This document shows positions 20,996-32,605 of a stretch of 64,000 bases of DNA, in pieces; within the stretch, counting starts at the first letter, position 1, and every line of letters begins with the position of its first letter. The position numbers and the translations under genes were made by a program. Source of the DNA: Nigrospora sphaerica (taxonomy: Eukaryota > Ascomycota > Sordariomycetes > Amphisphaeriales > Apiosporaceae); assembly GCA_018287875.1 (NCBI GenBank), contig JAGVVL010000013.1, positions 372,001-436,000 of the forward strand, read 5' to 3'. The notes beneath the pieces are model-generated. The model saw only the letters and a program-made list of their open reading frames with translations, was not told where the DNA came from and did not search any database.

Positions 20996-23166
20996 GGCGA
21001 TTTGTGAATGGTTAAGCAGCCGGTGAAAGGGAAAAATGAATGGGTGCTATAAAGATGTTCGATTTGCATCTTCAAGTCGCCCTTTATATAAATTCGTAGG
21101 AGATGGAGCCGCCATATCATGACGGTGATGGCTGCCGCGAAGTCCCAACCACGGTGCGTGGCGGAGGGTAGGGCTGAGGCGATCCTATCATACACAGGCT
21201 CGAGGGCCGTGAGCGGGGCCGACGAGGTCGGGTTGACGTTAGCCAGCCGATCGGCGCTTTGTTGCACAGAATCCCCGGGGTATGATTGGGCCCAATGCCG
21301 TCAGCAGAAAGCGCCCACGTCCCAAGGGATTGGGATGCTGGCAGGTGCTGTGGTGGCAATGGGATGCATTAGCAGCCCCTCACGGCTTCGGGTCCGCACC
21401 CGTTCTCGCTATCGCTCCTTAATCAGAGTTGCGGCGCAGCACAATGGCCACGACCACTGTTTAGCGCACGAGCTGAAAAAGCCTTCTTCCATGCGTTTAG
21501 CTGATCCCCGCCCGTTCTACCGTACAATGAAGCAATTGTATAGTCTTTTTGCTTTCTAGGACCGCAAACCCGCCCTGCTTGCTCAGCAGCGTTCTATGAA
21601 GTGCGGAATCAACCATCAGAAGCCGTCGGCGAGCGCCAGGATGCGCAGGCGGACCAAGAGCTTCGTCAGGGCCGTCGTCGGGCCGCTGCTCGAGCTGTGG
21701 ACGCGCGAAACGTAACTGGAATCGTTGGCGTAGCCGCGGGTGGACCGGTCGTCGAACGAGTGCCCTTGCCTCAGCCGACTTCCCTTCTGTAAGTATTGCA
21801 CCCCATGGAAGACGCCCCGCTACCCTAGTCATACTACGTTTCGTTTAAGGGTCTCTTTACCGCTACGTGGAAGCTAGTCTTAGTCCACGGACAAATGGGC
21901 TGCTTTGCGTCTCACTCAGCTTCTGGCGTCTCTAAGATAAATGAGGTCGTCCTCGTCCTCTGAATTCTTTGTGCCGCGGTCGACTTGTCCGCTCCTGGCA
22001 TGACCAGCGCCGTGGCCCCCAATGACCCGGGCACTACGGACGCTACCTTAGTGGCTCTCGCCGCTTACGGCCAAGGCACCGACGCACGCTTTTTGCCATT
22101 TACTCTGTAACTGTATGCGACGCGAGGTCCTCCGCTGTTCTGTTTCTTCGGCACCCCCTCCGCGAGCCGGGAGCCGTGCCTCGAGACCACGCCCAACCGC
22201 CTATCTTGCTTGAGTCGAACCGTGTATGGCCTGGTCGCCGACTTGATGGGCCGCCATGCATCGATCATCATGTATATATTAAGAGGGTCTTCTTCTTTCT
22301 CTTATTACGCTTTTCTTTTCTCTTTTTAATTTATTGATTGCATCACTTTAAACCTTGTCGCCTCTGTAAGACAGTTTGCGCCGTAGTTTAATGGTACTAT
22401 TGAACTGGTGGCTCACGATACGAGTTCGGCACAGTCGTGCCTTCGCAAATAATGGCGGCGACAGCGTAAGAGGGGAAGCATCCTAGAGCCCATTAAACGA
22501 AGTTTTGAACGGAGACATGAAGAGAATGCGTGAGTCAAGGGAGAGAGTGGTTGATGGAAAAGAAGAGAAGAAGTGAACCAGAAGGAGGGAGGAGGCTCCC
22601 TTTATATATATATCTAGCAATGCTTAGGTCAAGTATCCAACTTCTAACATTGAAGATGGCCGCAATTTCCAGGGGATTACCATGGCGTTGCAGTTCCAAC
22701 ATTCAAAATCTCTGCGTCTATATATTGCTTCGCCTTCGACGCTACCCTGTTGGTCTATCACGGTTACAGAATAGATGAGCATCCTAGCATAACGTGTTAC
22801 GAAGTTCACGAAAAGTTTATCCTAGATTTTCGGCTCACATCTACTGCGAAGATGCGGGGTGTGGCTGTCTGAGCCTACCATTTCGGTTATTATGTGTACC
22901 CCGTAGCCTCTAACGACTCCTAGCACGATGGGCTTTAGCGACATGCATTAGATACAATTGAAGGAAAGCAATAACAACGGACAGTTAGTCGGGTGATATT
23001 AAGCGGGTGGATGTAGAAACACAACCTCTAGCTCGGTTTAAAGCCAATTTAGACGAAAGGAGCTAGAGAGGCGGCAGGTCTATAATGAGAACGGAACTAA
23101 AGTAGGCGATGAGTTTAGCTAGATCCCGCCACATTCATTTAGTCGATTGAATCAGTGTTATATAAC
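20996..23166. other. Intergenic upstream of CYP505
   Basis: A minus-strand TATATAAAG at 21082-21090 serves the P450 gene. Further right, 22270-22400 has TATATATTAAGAGGG with a CT-rich leader, followed by an 11-bp A-box-like TAGTTTAATGG and a GGCAC/GTGCC hairpin; this resembles a decayed LTR leader or tRNA-derived repeat but cannot be proven. No gene is supported. Confidence 0.4.
21082..21090 (-). promoter_or_regulatory. TATA box of the CYP505 gene
   Basis: TATATAAAG on the minus strand, 87 bp upstream of the ATG at 20995. Confidence 0.6.
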
Positions 23167-23181
23167 TATGGTGCTCTATCT

Positions 23182-24403
23182 ACGGAAAGGTCCGGACACG
23201 AAGATAGCCTTAGAAGGTCACGAAATCGAACCAGAAGACTCCTGCCGCGCCCTTGGCATCCAGGTGGATAGACGTCTCCGCTGGGACGTCCATATACAGT
23301 CGATATCGAAGAAGATGGCGACACAAGTCTATGCTCTAGACCGGATAGCCGGCTCGACATGGGGCGCGTCCCTCCAACGAGCCCGCCAAGTCTACACAGC
23401 CGTCGTACGGTCTGCTATAGGCTACGGAGCCTCAGAATGGCACCATCACATTCCAAAGAGCAGGGCTAAGACACTAGGTGACATTTAGACCGAGTGCCTC
23501 CGTAAGGTCACAGGGGCCTTCAAGGCGACAGCAACCACGACACTAGAAACAGAAGCCTACGTATCGCCCTTAGACGTATGGCTTAACAAAAGAGTGGCGG
23601 CTTCGGAAGAGAGGCTCCAATAGCCACGCATCGCCTCGCTTATCCAAGTAAGATGCGACAACGTAGCCAGATAGATTCTAACAAGACCGACTCGCCGGCG
23701 CAGACCGAAAGGCCCCGACGCTCCCGATCGCAAGAGGTGGCTAAACAAATGGCTAGCTGGAGACTCAACATATAAGGCTGAGGAGAGAGACTGGCTCTAG
23801 AGATGGCAACAAACGTAGAAAAACCGAACAGCACAAGCCCCGGCAGTAATTAAGAAGCCGCTAAATAAGCACGTCCTTAAGCTCTATAAAGGACTTCATA
23901 AGGCAGAGAGCTCGATCCTCGTCTAAGTAAAGACCGGCAAGATTGGGCTGCGAGACTTCCTTTTTAAGCGCAGGGTTCCAGGCTTCGACAGCCTATAGTT
24001 TGACTGCGGTTAGGGTAGGGAGACCGTCCAGTATATCCTCGTTTTCTGCCCACGGGAAAGAGAAAGACGAGAGCAACTCGTCCAAGCTCTAGGAGGACCG
24101 GTAGACACAGATAGGCTGCTCGACACCCCTGGAAAAGCAGGAATTATCGCGAGATGGCTACTCCACTCGGGCAGGCTGGACATGTTCCAGCTAGCGAATC
24201 AACTCATCAGTTAAGAAGCGGGCGCGCTAAACCCGATCTCGGTATAGCAGGTCAAAGTGCAGATAGAAGCGGTGCGACGCAGCGGAAACTAGGTTTTTCA
24301 CCCGGCCTGACGTCAGCCCGGAACGGTTTTCCTAGGCTAAGATGTGCAGGGGGTCCTCATGGCCTAGATAGGTCGCTAGGTGTAAGAACAATAATAATAA
24401 TAA
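23182..24403 (+). mobile_element. 5'-truncated LINE (Tad-like), 3' 1.2 kb
   Basis: This begins inside the reverse transcriptase C-terminal region, at a point equivalent to 58503 in the full-length copy, and ends in an (ATA/TAA)n tail. A 15-bp target duplication TATGGTGCT(C/T)(C/T)ATCT flanks it (23167-23181, 24404-24418) with one C/T difference. Stops interrupt the frame, for example TAG at 23486 and 23798. The C-terminal Cys/His motif region is still recognisable but its first cysteines are mutated. It is a dead-on-arrival insertion, later mutated by transitions. Confidence 0.9.
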
Positions 24404-24427
24404 TATGGTGCTCCATCTGATAAGCTA

Positions 24428-26350
24428 GGGGGTCGATCAAGGGACAGGCCCATCAAACCGCCACGCGTTTTAAGACATTGCCATGTAACATTAAAGCAAA
24501 CAAAACCAATTATCTTGACAACCACAATAGATACAGACAAACCGATTAGCTTAAAGAGACTGTTATTTCCTCTTCTATGTCAGAAATGCTTTCTACAACC
24601 GAACTTCCCGACGCGATCGATGGCGACTACGTAGTGACCGCACTAGCCTCACCACTAGGTGTCGCCAAGTCCTCCTTAACTTTGCGGACGTCTAGTATAG
24701 TCACGAATCGCTCTTGAGAAGTTTTTTAGACCTTGCGACGTTTTTAGGGCTTCTGGAGATCCAGCGTAGCAGCCAATTGGTCGCGTTCATACTTAAGGCT
24801 AGAGATCTCGGCGCTTGCAAGGTCTAAGGCCTTGCCGGTCTTCCTAAAGACCTAGCGTAAGGTGGCATTACTGTACACTAAGTTAACCACACGTAATTCG
24901 TAATAGATATACTGTATCTGCCTTAAAGACCTTGGGGTCTTAACGTCTATAGCGGACATCTCCAATAGTAGGGGGTCCTCTAGCAGCTGCAGAACGCTCT
25001 AAGTTGACCCCTCTGGCCTGTCCTGGTCCCTTTGCCTTGCTAGTCGGCTGTTAATGGCCTTGAGGGGGTCCCTTAGATAGATACCGGTCACTTTCCAGCC
25101 TGTGGCAATGTGCTCTAGAGTTAGGGCTTCCTTCCGAGCCTTATTCCAGGCCTCTAGGAACTCCGGTTTCTTTGGCGTCATCGTTAGACTAGACACGCAG
25201 GCCTGGCGAAGGTGTTTCCGGTACGCGCGCTTTAACACCGAAAAGGGGCCAAGGTCTAGAAGCTGGAGGAACTGCGAGGTATGTGCTGGAAGGAAGTCTA
25301 GCCAGACCTTAGCCTCAAAACACTCTAACATGAACTCCTCGCTGCAGTGGCTGGCATAGCCGTCGAGTATAAGGTGGCGCCACTGCTTAGGGTCGTCTGG
25401 AGTAGTCTGTGGTAAGAATACCTGTCTCAGCTAGCGCAGGGCAATTAGATTGGAGGTCCAGCCGGCCTCTGAGGCTTCAAATTGCCGGTTTGCGAAGTCC
25501 TCATCGTCTGATTACGTGGTAAACCATTACTGTTAAACCTGCCTCCCCTTAAAGATGACCAGGGGAGACAGGGCTCTGCCAGCTGCAGAGACAGACTCTA
25601 GAGACATCGTCCACTCGCCTCTCGTGGTGTCTAGAGTGAAGACCTTCGTAAGAGCAGACGGTCCGATAACAAAAGGGCAGTCTCCAAGGCCAATCTAAGC
25701 TCCAACCTCGTTAAAGTTCTATGTGTGCTCCTTAGGGATGTCGCGGATACGCTCCTCGTTCAGCCTCGAGAAGAACTCCTCGATGTTTTCGCGTGTGGCG
25801 CCGTTGACGCGCTAGGAATCCATTCTCCTTGAGAGCATAGTCTTCAGCTGCGGCCAGCGCCTAAAAAAACGGCGATGCCACCTATCTCCGATGGTGTGGC
25901 TGCTGCCGGACTGACAGATAATTGACTGCGCGAAGAGCTTGAAGCTGTTGTGCTGAGGAGCCCAGCCAAGTCTGGCCTGGAGCAACACCCACTGGACTAG
26001 CCAGTGCTCCTGGACCCCACTGAGGGCTTGACGATGCCTTTAAGCAGTGCGTTTAAGAGGCTTACACTCGAAACGAGACGTGAGGTAATGTCTGGAGACT
26101 CTATATTGCTTAGCGACAGACTGGATAGAATCTCCTTAGCAGACTTAAAGGAGAGCGGCAGCTAGCTGCAGTTTATCCATAATAATAGATATCAAACGAA
26201 AGAACAGAATGTGAAAATTCGAATGGTATGACTTTTAAATAAATGTAACCGTAGGTGGTTGATATATTTAGTGTTAAAGCAAAAAAGAAACACCTTAAAC
26301 TGTCGCCAGATATGTAGCGGTTTGATGGGCCTGTCCCTTGATCGACCCCC
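24428..26350 (-). mobile_element. Fot1-like element, family 2, RIP-decayed
   Basis: The 1,923-bp element has perfect terminal inverted repeats of at least 34 bp beginning GGGGGTCGATCAAGGGACAG, flanked by TA at 24426-24427 and 26351-26352. The transposase reads on the minus strand from an ATG at 26180, with a psq-like HTH (SVAKQYRVSR) broken by stops. The longest open part is 24999-25331: it holds WLDFLPAHTSQFLQLLDLG and SSLTMTPKKPEFLEAWNK of the DDE domain. Many stops are TAG/TAA at Gln/Trp sites. Its TIRs differ from the 5225-7155 element although the transposases are related. Confidence 0.88.
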
Positions 26351-26352
26351 TA

Positions 26353-28337
26353 AGTTCGAGGACCCCTATTTGGCCCCCCCCCACATTTGGCCCCCCTAAA
26401 ATATTCACCGCCATCCTAGCCACCCGAATTAATATCTTCTATTTCTTCGCCAATTTTAATTCGAATTAGCTATAATATAAATTAGAAGTGTACTAAATTA
26501 AGATGAAGCTATATAACGAACAAGATCTACAAGGTGCTCTCGATACCGTCGCTAGTGGAGCTTCAATCTATTAATCCGCTCAAGAATATAGGATACTAAG
26601 GTCGACACTTTGGAACCGAATTAAAGAGCATTAACACAGGTTAGAAGCCTTCGCATACCAGCAGAGGCTTAGACCAGTCTAGGAAGAGCTACTTACGGCT
26701 TAGATCCTAACCTAAGCTGCTCTAGGGCTTCCGCCTTCACACGCCTAAGTTAAGGAGTTCGCCGAACGTATCCTCCGGGCTCAAGACGACAGCGAGCCAC
26801 TCGGAAAGAGGTGGCTATAGGCCTTCCTACGCAGGAACCCAGCTGTGCAGATCCAGAAGAGCCGGTCTATCGACTCGCAGCGTGTTAATAGCGCCTCAAT
26901 CGAGGTAATTCGCTTATAGTTCCGATATCTTCAGCTACCGGAGATCCAGAAGGTGAAGCCAGCTAACCGCTACAACATAGATAAAGCAGGACTCCTAGAA
27001 GGTGCTGGATCAAACGGTCTAATACTTAAAGGTTCGGAAAAACGCTCAGTCCGAAAGAAACAGCCTAGTTCTTGTGCTTAGATGTTTTTTATTGAATGCA
27101 TCTCTACTTAAGGCCGTGCCTTGCTACTATTGGTCATTTTTAAGGACAAAACGGTTCAATAGTAATGGTTCACAGTTAATTTAAGCTAATTCAGATACTG
27201 GCAGTTCACTGTAACCGAAAACAGATAGATCATAGATAAAACAGCGCTCGAGTGGCTTAAGAAAGTCTTTATCCTGAATACTACCCTAGAAGACCCTTCT
27301 AAGTACCGCTTACTTATTATAGACAGCTATGGCAGCTATATAACGGCTAATTTTATGTTCCAATACTTCTTGTATTAGATATATCTTCTTTTTTTGCTCT
27401 CTTATACCTCTCACGTTCTTTAACCTCTCAATCTAGCCGTTTTCAGTTCCTTAAAATCGGCGTACCGGAAAGAACTCGGATTTTTAACTTAATTAACAGA
27501 CTCAATAGTAGTTAGCAAGCGAAATTTCCTTACCTGCTATTAAAAGGCTCGTTTAGCTGGGCTTACTAGCTAGAATATCCAGAATAAGTGAAAAGCAGCT
27601 AGTCTTTAGCTAGTGAGTATAGCTAAGCCGCTTTTAAGCCGGAATCTAGTTTAAAATACACACTAAATAACACCCGATATAACAAAATCAAAGCAATCCT
27701 ATTCGAACAGAGCCTTCTTAACACTCTTAAAGAGATCCTATATTTCTATAGTAGTTTAGTCGACTTTAAAGAAGACGTCAGACTTTAAGAATCAAGTATA
27801 GCTTTTGAACTAGTTAGCAGAACACTTAACTATATAACAATTACTCTTCTAGAAGATCCAAAAGGCCTTTAATAAGAAGAATATCTAATTAGCTACTACG
27901 TAAAGGCAAATTCAAGCTCTCAAAGCTAAGATTAAGACTATAAAACCAAGGAAGAGAAAGAAGGTAGATTTAAGCCCTAATTCGAAGTTCGCAAACATTG
28001 AAGACATCTACCGAGCTCAATTGGCGGTCGGGGAGGCTGAAAGTGGTCTAGATCAAGAGAGCGATAGCGAAAGCCTAAGTAAGGCTGGTTTTTGTATCCT
28101 GGTTGTTATGAATTAGGAATATGTTGTCACGGGATGACATCAGCACGCTAACCACTGAGCCAAAAGACTAGGTAGACTGGATCGAAGATCCAGTCTATTA
28201 GCGTGACTTATGTACTGGGAGAGGTTCTCAGCTAACCTCTCACATATGTGGTCGGTTGAAGTAGGAAGGTTGATTTTCGTACGATTAAGCTAAGGGGGGC
28301 CAAATGTGGGGAGGGGCCAAATGGGGGTCCTCGAACT
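26353..28337 (+). mobile_element. Fot1-like element, family 3, RIP-decayed
   Basis: This 1,985-bp element starts immediately after the TA that closes the preceding element and ends before TA at 28338-28339. The imperfect TIRs (about 45 bp) start AGTTCGAGGACCCC.ATTTGG and contain C-runs. The transposase begins at ATG 26503 with a psq-type domain (DLQGALDTVASGASIY..SAQEYRI), followed by fragments such as KRWL..AFLRRNPAVQIQKS and RSIDSQRVN of the CENP-B domain and NRYNIDKAGLLEGA of the DDE region. Stops are abundant. Related copies lie at 45527-48260 and 61692-62308. Confidence 0.85.
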
Positions 28338-28339
28338 TA

Positions 28340-29012
28340 GCTTACGTTAAATATAAGGTCTAAAACTTTGCTTTACCGGCTATTCTATATGATAGGCGCC
28401 GCTCTAACGGTTCCGGGCCGGTAATTAGACGTTGTCCGTGGCGGCGTGGGCTTTACGTGGTTGTTAGAGCCAGGGACGGTGGCTTACGTGGTGGAGGATT
28501 CGTGTTGTCTTAGCCCTCTGGACGATTGTTTGCTAATACTTCTCAGTTCTGCTGGAATGTCATTGAGTTTTCTTTCGGTAGCGACTGTCATGAGGCGGAT
28601 CCACATCGAGCATTGCCGGAGTGCGGGGCGTTGGCGCCAGCAGTCCATAGGGCGTCGCCCATACGAGGCCGCCGGAGCTGAGCCGCTGCTCAATGCGACG
28701 TTACCCCACCGATCAAATAACTCAGCCACAGTCATGACCCATGGGCGGCACCAGTGACACAACAGGGCGCCTGCGATGCTACGGCCTGACTCAAGCAGCG
28801 CGAGCGGCCTATGAGCAGCTCTGCTCGGTTCGGCGTTCCAGCATTAACGATGCGTCTGGGCAGTCTTTAAAAGGCGGGATTAATAACATTTCACGGCTTC
28901 TAGAGAATGTCAAGCTGCCCCAACTATCCCGGTCCCCGTTAAGTCTGTCTGTCTATCGACTTACGCGGTTAAGCCGTATAACTGAAGATTGAAATTTCGC
29001 CAAAGATCAAGC
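28340..29012. other. Upstream region of the F-box-like gene
   Basis: It is GC-rich again after the transposon. No TATA box or other motif stands out. Short overlapping ORFs on both strands (28446-28762) have no features. Confidence 0.4.
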
Positions 29013-30269
29013 ATGAGGCGACATAGAAAACACTCAAGCAGGACCTGCCGTATTGAGCCCGGCTCGCGGTGGGCGTGGGAACACCTCATCCCCGACGACT
29101 CCGACTCTAACGCCACATCACAACGCAACCTCAATGCTGATCCACCCACCCCCGAAAGCGTCCGCCTCGGCGAGCTCTTCCACAATCTGCCTCACGACCT
29201 CCGCGACGAAGTCTTCGCGCAACTGCTTGTGCGGCCCGTCAAATGGGACGTGGCGCACCGTCCGGAGTGCCAAAAACGGCAGACTATGCCGCCCGACGCA
29301 AGCATCCGGCCGCAGTTCGAGCACTCCTACTTCCCGACGCACACGTGCGCGTCGCGGATGCGGCCCAACACCGACGTCGCCACACAGTTGAGCCGCCTGC
29401 CCGTCTGGCGCGACCCGTGGGCGAGCCGCTGGGCGCCCGCGCCGGCCAACCCGTGGGTGTGCACACTCTGCTGGAACGCGCACCTGCGGCCGCGGCCTTT
29501 CCCGGAGCCCTTTAGTCTGCCCTGCCTGTGCGCGCGCCACGCCGAGTTGCAGGTGTTGCTGGTCTGTCGGCGCTGGTACGACGAGGGCGCCCGCGTTTTC
29601 TACACGCGCAACGTTTTCGCGTTCGCCCATGTGCGCGAGTGTGTCGACTTTTTCGAGAATTTGGCCCCGCGCTGGACCTGCCTCATCTCTCATGTCAGCT
29701 TGCGCGTGCTGCCCGCCCAGAACCGGGGGCCGCTGTCGCCCGAGGGCGAACTGTCCGTCACCATCGGCGGGCGGCGGGGACTGCGGCGGGCCTGGACACT
29801 GCTGACGGCGCTACCGGCGCTTTCCGATCTCGAACTCGACGCCGTCTTCCTGACGAAGCCGGAAGCCGTCGCCGTACTCCGCCGTCTTGGCCCCCGAGGA
29901 TTGCGCCGCATGCGTTTCACGCAGAGCCGCCCGCTCGACTGGCAGTGCCGAATCGAGCACAGGAGCCCCGCCGACTGGAAGTTCGGCGTCCTGGTGCCGC
30001 GCGAGCTCCACGGGAACGTCCACCTCGTCGAGGTGCAAAACTTTGTGTGGTCGAGTCACCACCGGCGACAGCACGTCGACGACAGCGATTTTGCGACCGA
30101 CGTGGCCCGAGGCATCCGGGGCCTGCGGCACGGCTGGGGCAAGAACCGTAACCGGCATGATGGCCGGGAGGTGGAGCGGGAGAAGGAGCGCTATCTGCGC
30201 CGGTTCTGTGCTGACGGGCCCGAGGTGGTTCCGCTGTGCGCCGAGGATGCCGAGGGGGAAGGGGGTTGA
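29013..30269 (+). CDS. F-box-like / fungal DUF7730-type protein
   Basis: A single-exon gene of 418 aa from ATG 29013. After a basic, disordered N-terminus the segment LGELFHNLPHDLRDEVFAQLLVRP has the Leu-Pro...Leu-Arg...Val/Ile pattern of an F-box-like helix bundle. Downstream LLVCRRWYDEGARVFYTRNVFAFAHVRECVDFFENL is the pattern of the large fungal F-box-like/DUF7730 family (R-x-W/Y-deg-A-x-x-x-Y-x-x-N-x-F-x-F). A Cys pair (VCTLC, PCLC) lies between. Such proteins are presumed SCF adaptors; substrate unknown. It is strongly GC-rich, with no RIP-type stops, although dead transposons lie within 0.5-0.7 kb on both sides. No intron is needed. Confidence 0.75.
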   Translation: MRRHRKHSSRTCRIEPGSRWAWEHLIPDDSDSNATSQRNLNADPPTPESVRLGELFHNLPHDLRDEVFAQLLVRPVKWDVAHRPECQKRQTMPPDASIRPQFEHSYFPTHTCASRMRPNTDVATQLSRLPVWRDPWASRWAPAPANPWVCTLCWNAHLRPRPFPEPFSLPCLCARHAELQVLLVCRRWYDEGARVFYTRNVFAFAHVRECVDFFENLAPRWTCLISHVSLRVLPAQNRGPLSPEGELSVTIGGRRGLRRAWTLLTALPALSDLELDAVFLTKPEAVAVLRRLGPRGLRRMRFTQSRPLDWQCRIEHRSPADWKFGVLVPRELHGNVHLVEVQNFVWSSHHRRQHVDDSDFATDVARGIRGLRHGWGKNRNRHDGREVEREKERYLRRFCADGPEVVPLCAEDAEGEGG

Positions 30270-30684
30270 GAGGGAATTGAAGCGGTGCGATGAGCTGAGG
30301 GTACTCGGTGTGCTACCACGAGGCCCGGCGAGGAGGTACGCCCGTGGAAAGGTTTCAGTAGACCTTGGACCGCCAGCCGGTTACCTGAAGCGAAGCGAAC
30401 CAGACCCTAGAGGAAGCTTGCATGCATATTAGTAACGAGCCCTCAGAAACACCTAACGAGCCGAGTCCTTCTTTGCAACCATTGAGCCCCACTCATCTAG
30501 GCTAGAAGGCTGAACCTCGATGCATGGACATATTGGCAGCATTAGAATTAAGAGGGCTTTTAACTGGCTTCGATTTATTACAACTTTTCTCCGTTTCCAT
30601 CGACCACATCAATGGAAGTCGAGGTAAAGAACCTGAAGTACATTACTAGCTGATAATTAAGTGGAAAGGTTTAAATTAGAAGTA
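30270..30684. other. Short intergenic stretch
   Basis: Sequence falls from GC-rich to AT-rich over about 400 bp before the next transposon. I see nothing functional in it. Confidence 0.5.
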
Positions 30685-32544
30685 ACGTGGATGTCATACG
30701 AGTGGGCCAGTCATACGAGTGGGCCACTTCTAAGCACCTTCACGACAAATCAATCAATTACTTAACCACAACGCCTTAAATTAATTCAAACTAATCGGAA
30801 TCCGACTCTCCAGATGTTTCTACGTCTATTTTATATGTTCGCGTATTATGCCCAGCCGTTCCGCAGATGCCACACCGCTGAGCACGCGGTTCTATCCTCG
30901 TCGCCCGACTACTCCTTATACACGTTTCCTCTCTTAACTGTGTATCGATGTCCTTTTAATCTAAAAGATCTTGAGCCTCGCCAATCTCGAGTGTTCCTCC
31001 TTGCTGTAGACGCGTCTTTTTCGCTCTCCGATGTTTTGCGAGGCTAGAATTCGCCTCTCGAAGAGTCTTGTTCTCCGCCCGGAGAAGAGCGACCTCGTGT
31101 ATCATCGCTATTGCACCCTTAGCAAACTGGTCTACTGCCGATAAAATCGGTGTTGGAGAGCTTCCTTAGTGACGGCGGACTCGATTCTTAATAAAATTAG
31201 TCTGCGAAGTCGCCTTAATCGGGTTGTGTGGCGTTTGAGAGGCCTATGGGATACTCGCAGCTAGAAGGCTTCTAATGGGCGAAGGTGTTAATAACTTCAC
31301 ATCCAGCTTTACGTGCACTCTATTTGGGTCTAGAGGGACTAAACCGGCTCCGGCAAATCCAGCTTTAACGTTATTAAATATAAAAATCTTTAAAAAGGCT
31401 GCTTAAAAGGCGATTAGAAACTCGGCCTTAGTGATGTGGTTAACAAGTGACTTTATAAACCCTTCGATTTCGCGACTGTACGCCCACTTTAATAGGCTGA
31501 AACACCTTACGTTAAGTGGCTGGAGTAGATGCGACAAGTGCGGAGGCATAGAGACCGTTACGATGTTCTTCTCTTTGCAAAAAGCCTAGAATTCGGCCGA
31601 AATATAGCTCTCGTGCCTATTAATTACTAACAGACGATATCGGCCTGTTATATGCGACGAGGTGTGTTTATCGAAATGCCGAATCCAGTCTAGGCCAGTC
31701 TCGTTATCTGTCTATCTATTCTGGGTCGGTTTGATTACCTAATCGCGCGGGAGAGTACTATCGGCGTACCAATTAGCGAGGTGGTAGGCGCCTTTTATTA
31801 CGATGAACGGCGGGACACACCAGCTGTTAGAATAGACGCCCTGGATTACGGTAACTCATTCCCGATTGCCAGGCTGGACCTTTTTTCGCTTTCCGCTCCG
31901 ATCGGCGCCGGTCACGACTATCGAGGATGTGATTTGGCCTATCATAAAGCCGGTCTTGTCGAAGTTGTAGATATCCTCGTCCCGGATACTGTACTTGGCT
32001 TTCAGGTTCGCGAAGAGCGCGAACTAGCCCGCGATTTTTTTAGGATCTTCGCAAAGGGCCTTCTGATAGTCGTATACACGCGAAAAACGCGTCCGGAGGT
32101 CTCGTTGTCGCTTAACGAAGTTCGCGGCCTAACGCGTCCCGACACGTAACGCGTCGCGCGACACGGTAATGACATTCGCCATATCTTCCACATCGTGTAA
32201 CCGCGGCGCAAATCCTCGTGAATCTAGGTCGAGGATGTATCGGACAAGCGTCTTCTCTTCTAATTCGGTAAGACGAGTATTGTTGGCGCGTATATCGCGT
32301 CTAGCGTGTTTTCCGTTCATTCTGCGTTGGAGGGTAGTTCGCAAGATGTTGTAGATAGCCGCCGCTTATCGACAGCTAAGTTTAGGGTTCTTCTTAATCG
32401 CCTGGATCGCTAGAATGATTCTAGACTCGCTAGAAGATTGTTCCATAACTATTGGTTGAGTTAAAGGCAATTGAAGTTGGAAGAGTTGAAATGAGTGGAA
32501 AGTGGCCCACTTGTATGACTGGCCCACTTGTATGACATCCACGT
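30685..32544 (-). mobile_element. Fot-like element with doubled 17-bp TIR motif, RIP-decayed
   Basis: The 1,860-bp element is flanked by TA (30683-30684, 32545-32546). Each terminal inverted repeat contains a 17-bp motif twice in tandem: GTCATACGAGTGGGCCA at 30693-30709 and 30710-30726, and its complement with G-to-A type differences at 32503-32536. The transposase reads on the minus strand from ATG 32446. The N-terminus (SRIILAIQAIKKNPKLS, then NGKHARRDIRANNTRLTELEE and RYILDLDSRGFAPRLHDVED) is the psq plus CENP-B type DNA-binding region of the well-known fungal pogo/Fot transposases; FDKTGFMIG marks the start of the DDE domain. Stops break the rest. Confidence 0.88.
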
Positions 32545-32605
32545 TAATAGATTAATGTACAGACTTAACGATAAACGCCCTGTCCTATACATTATGTGAT
32601 AGGTC

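Noticed and set aside
22376..22460. tRNA-like segment (A-box TAGTTTAATGG, D-arm TAGT/ACTA, ends TTTGCG/CGCAAA)
   Set aside because: The anticodon and T-arm stems do not form; only a GGCAC/GTGCC hairpin is convincing.
29118..30158. Large ORFs antisense or out of frame to the F-box-like gene
   Set aside because: Shadows created by GC-rich third positions; only the 29013 frame has family patterns.
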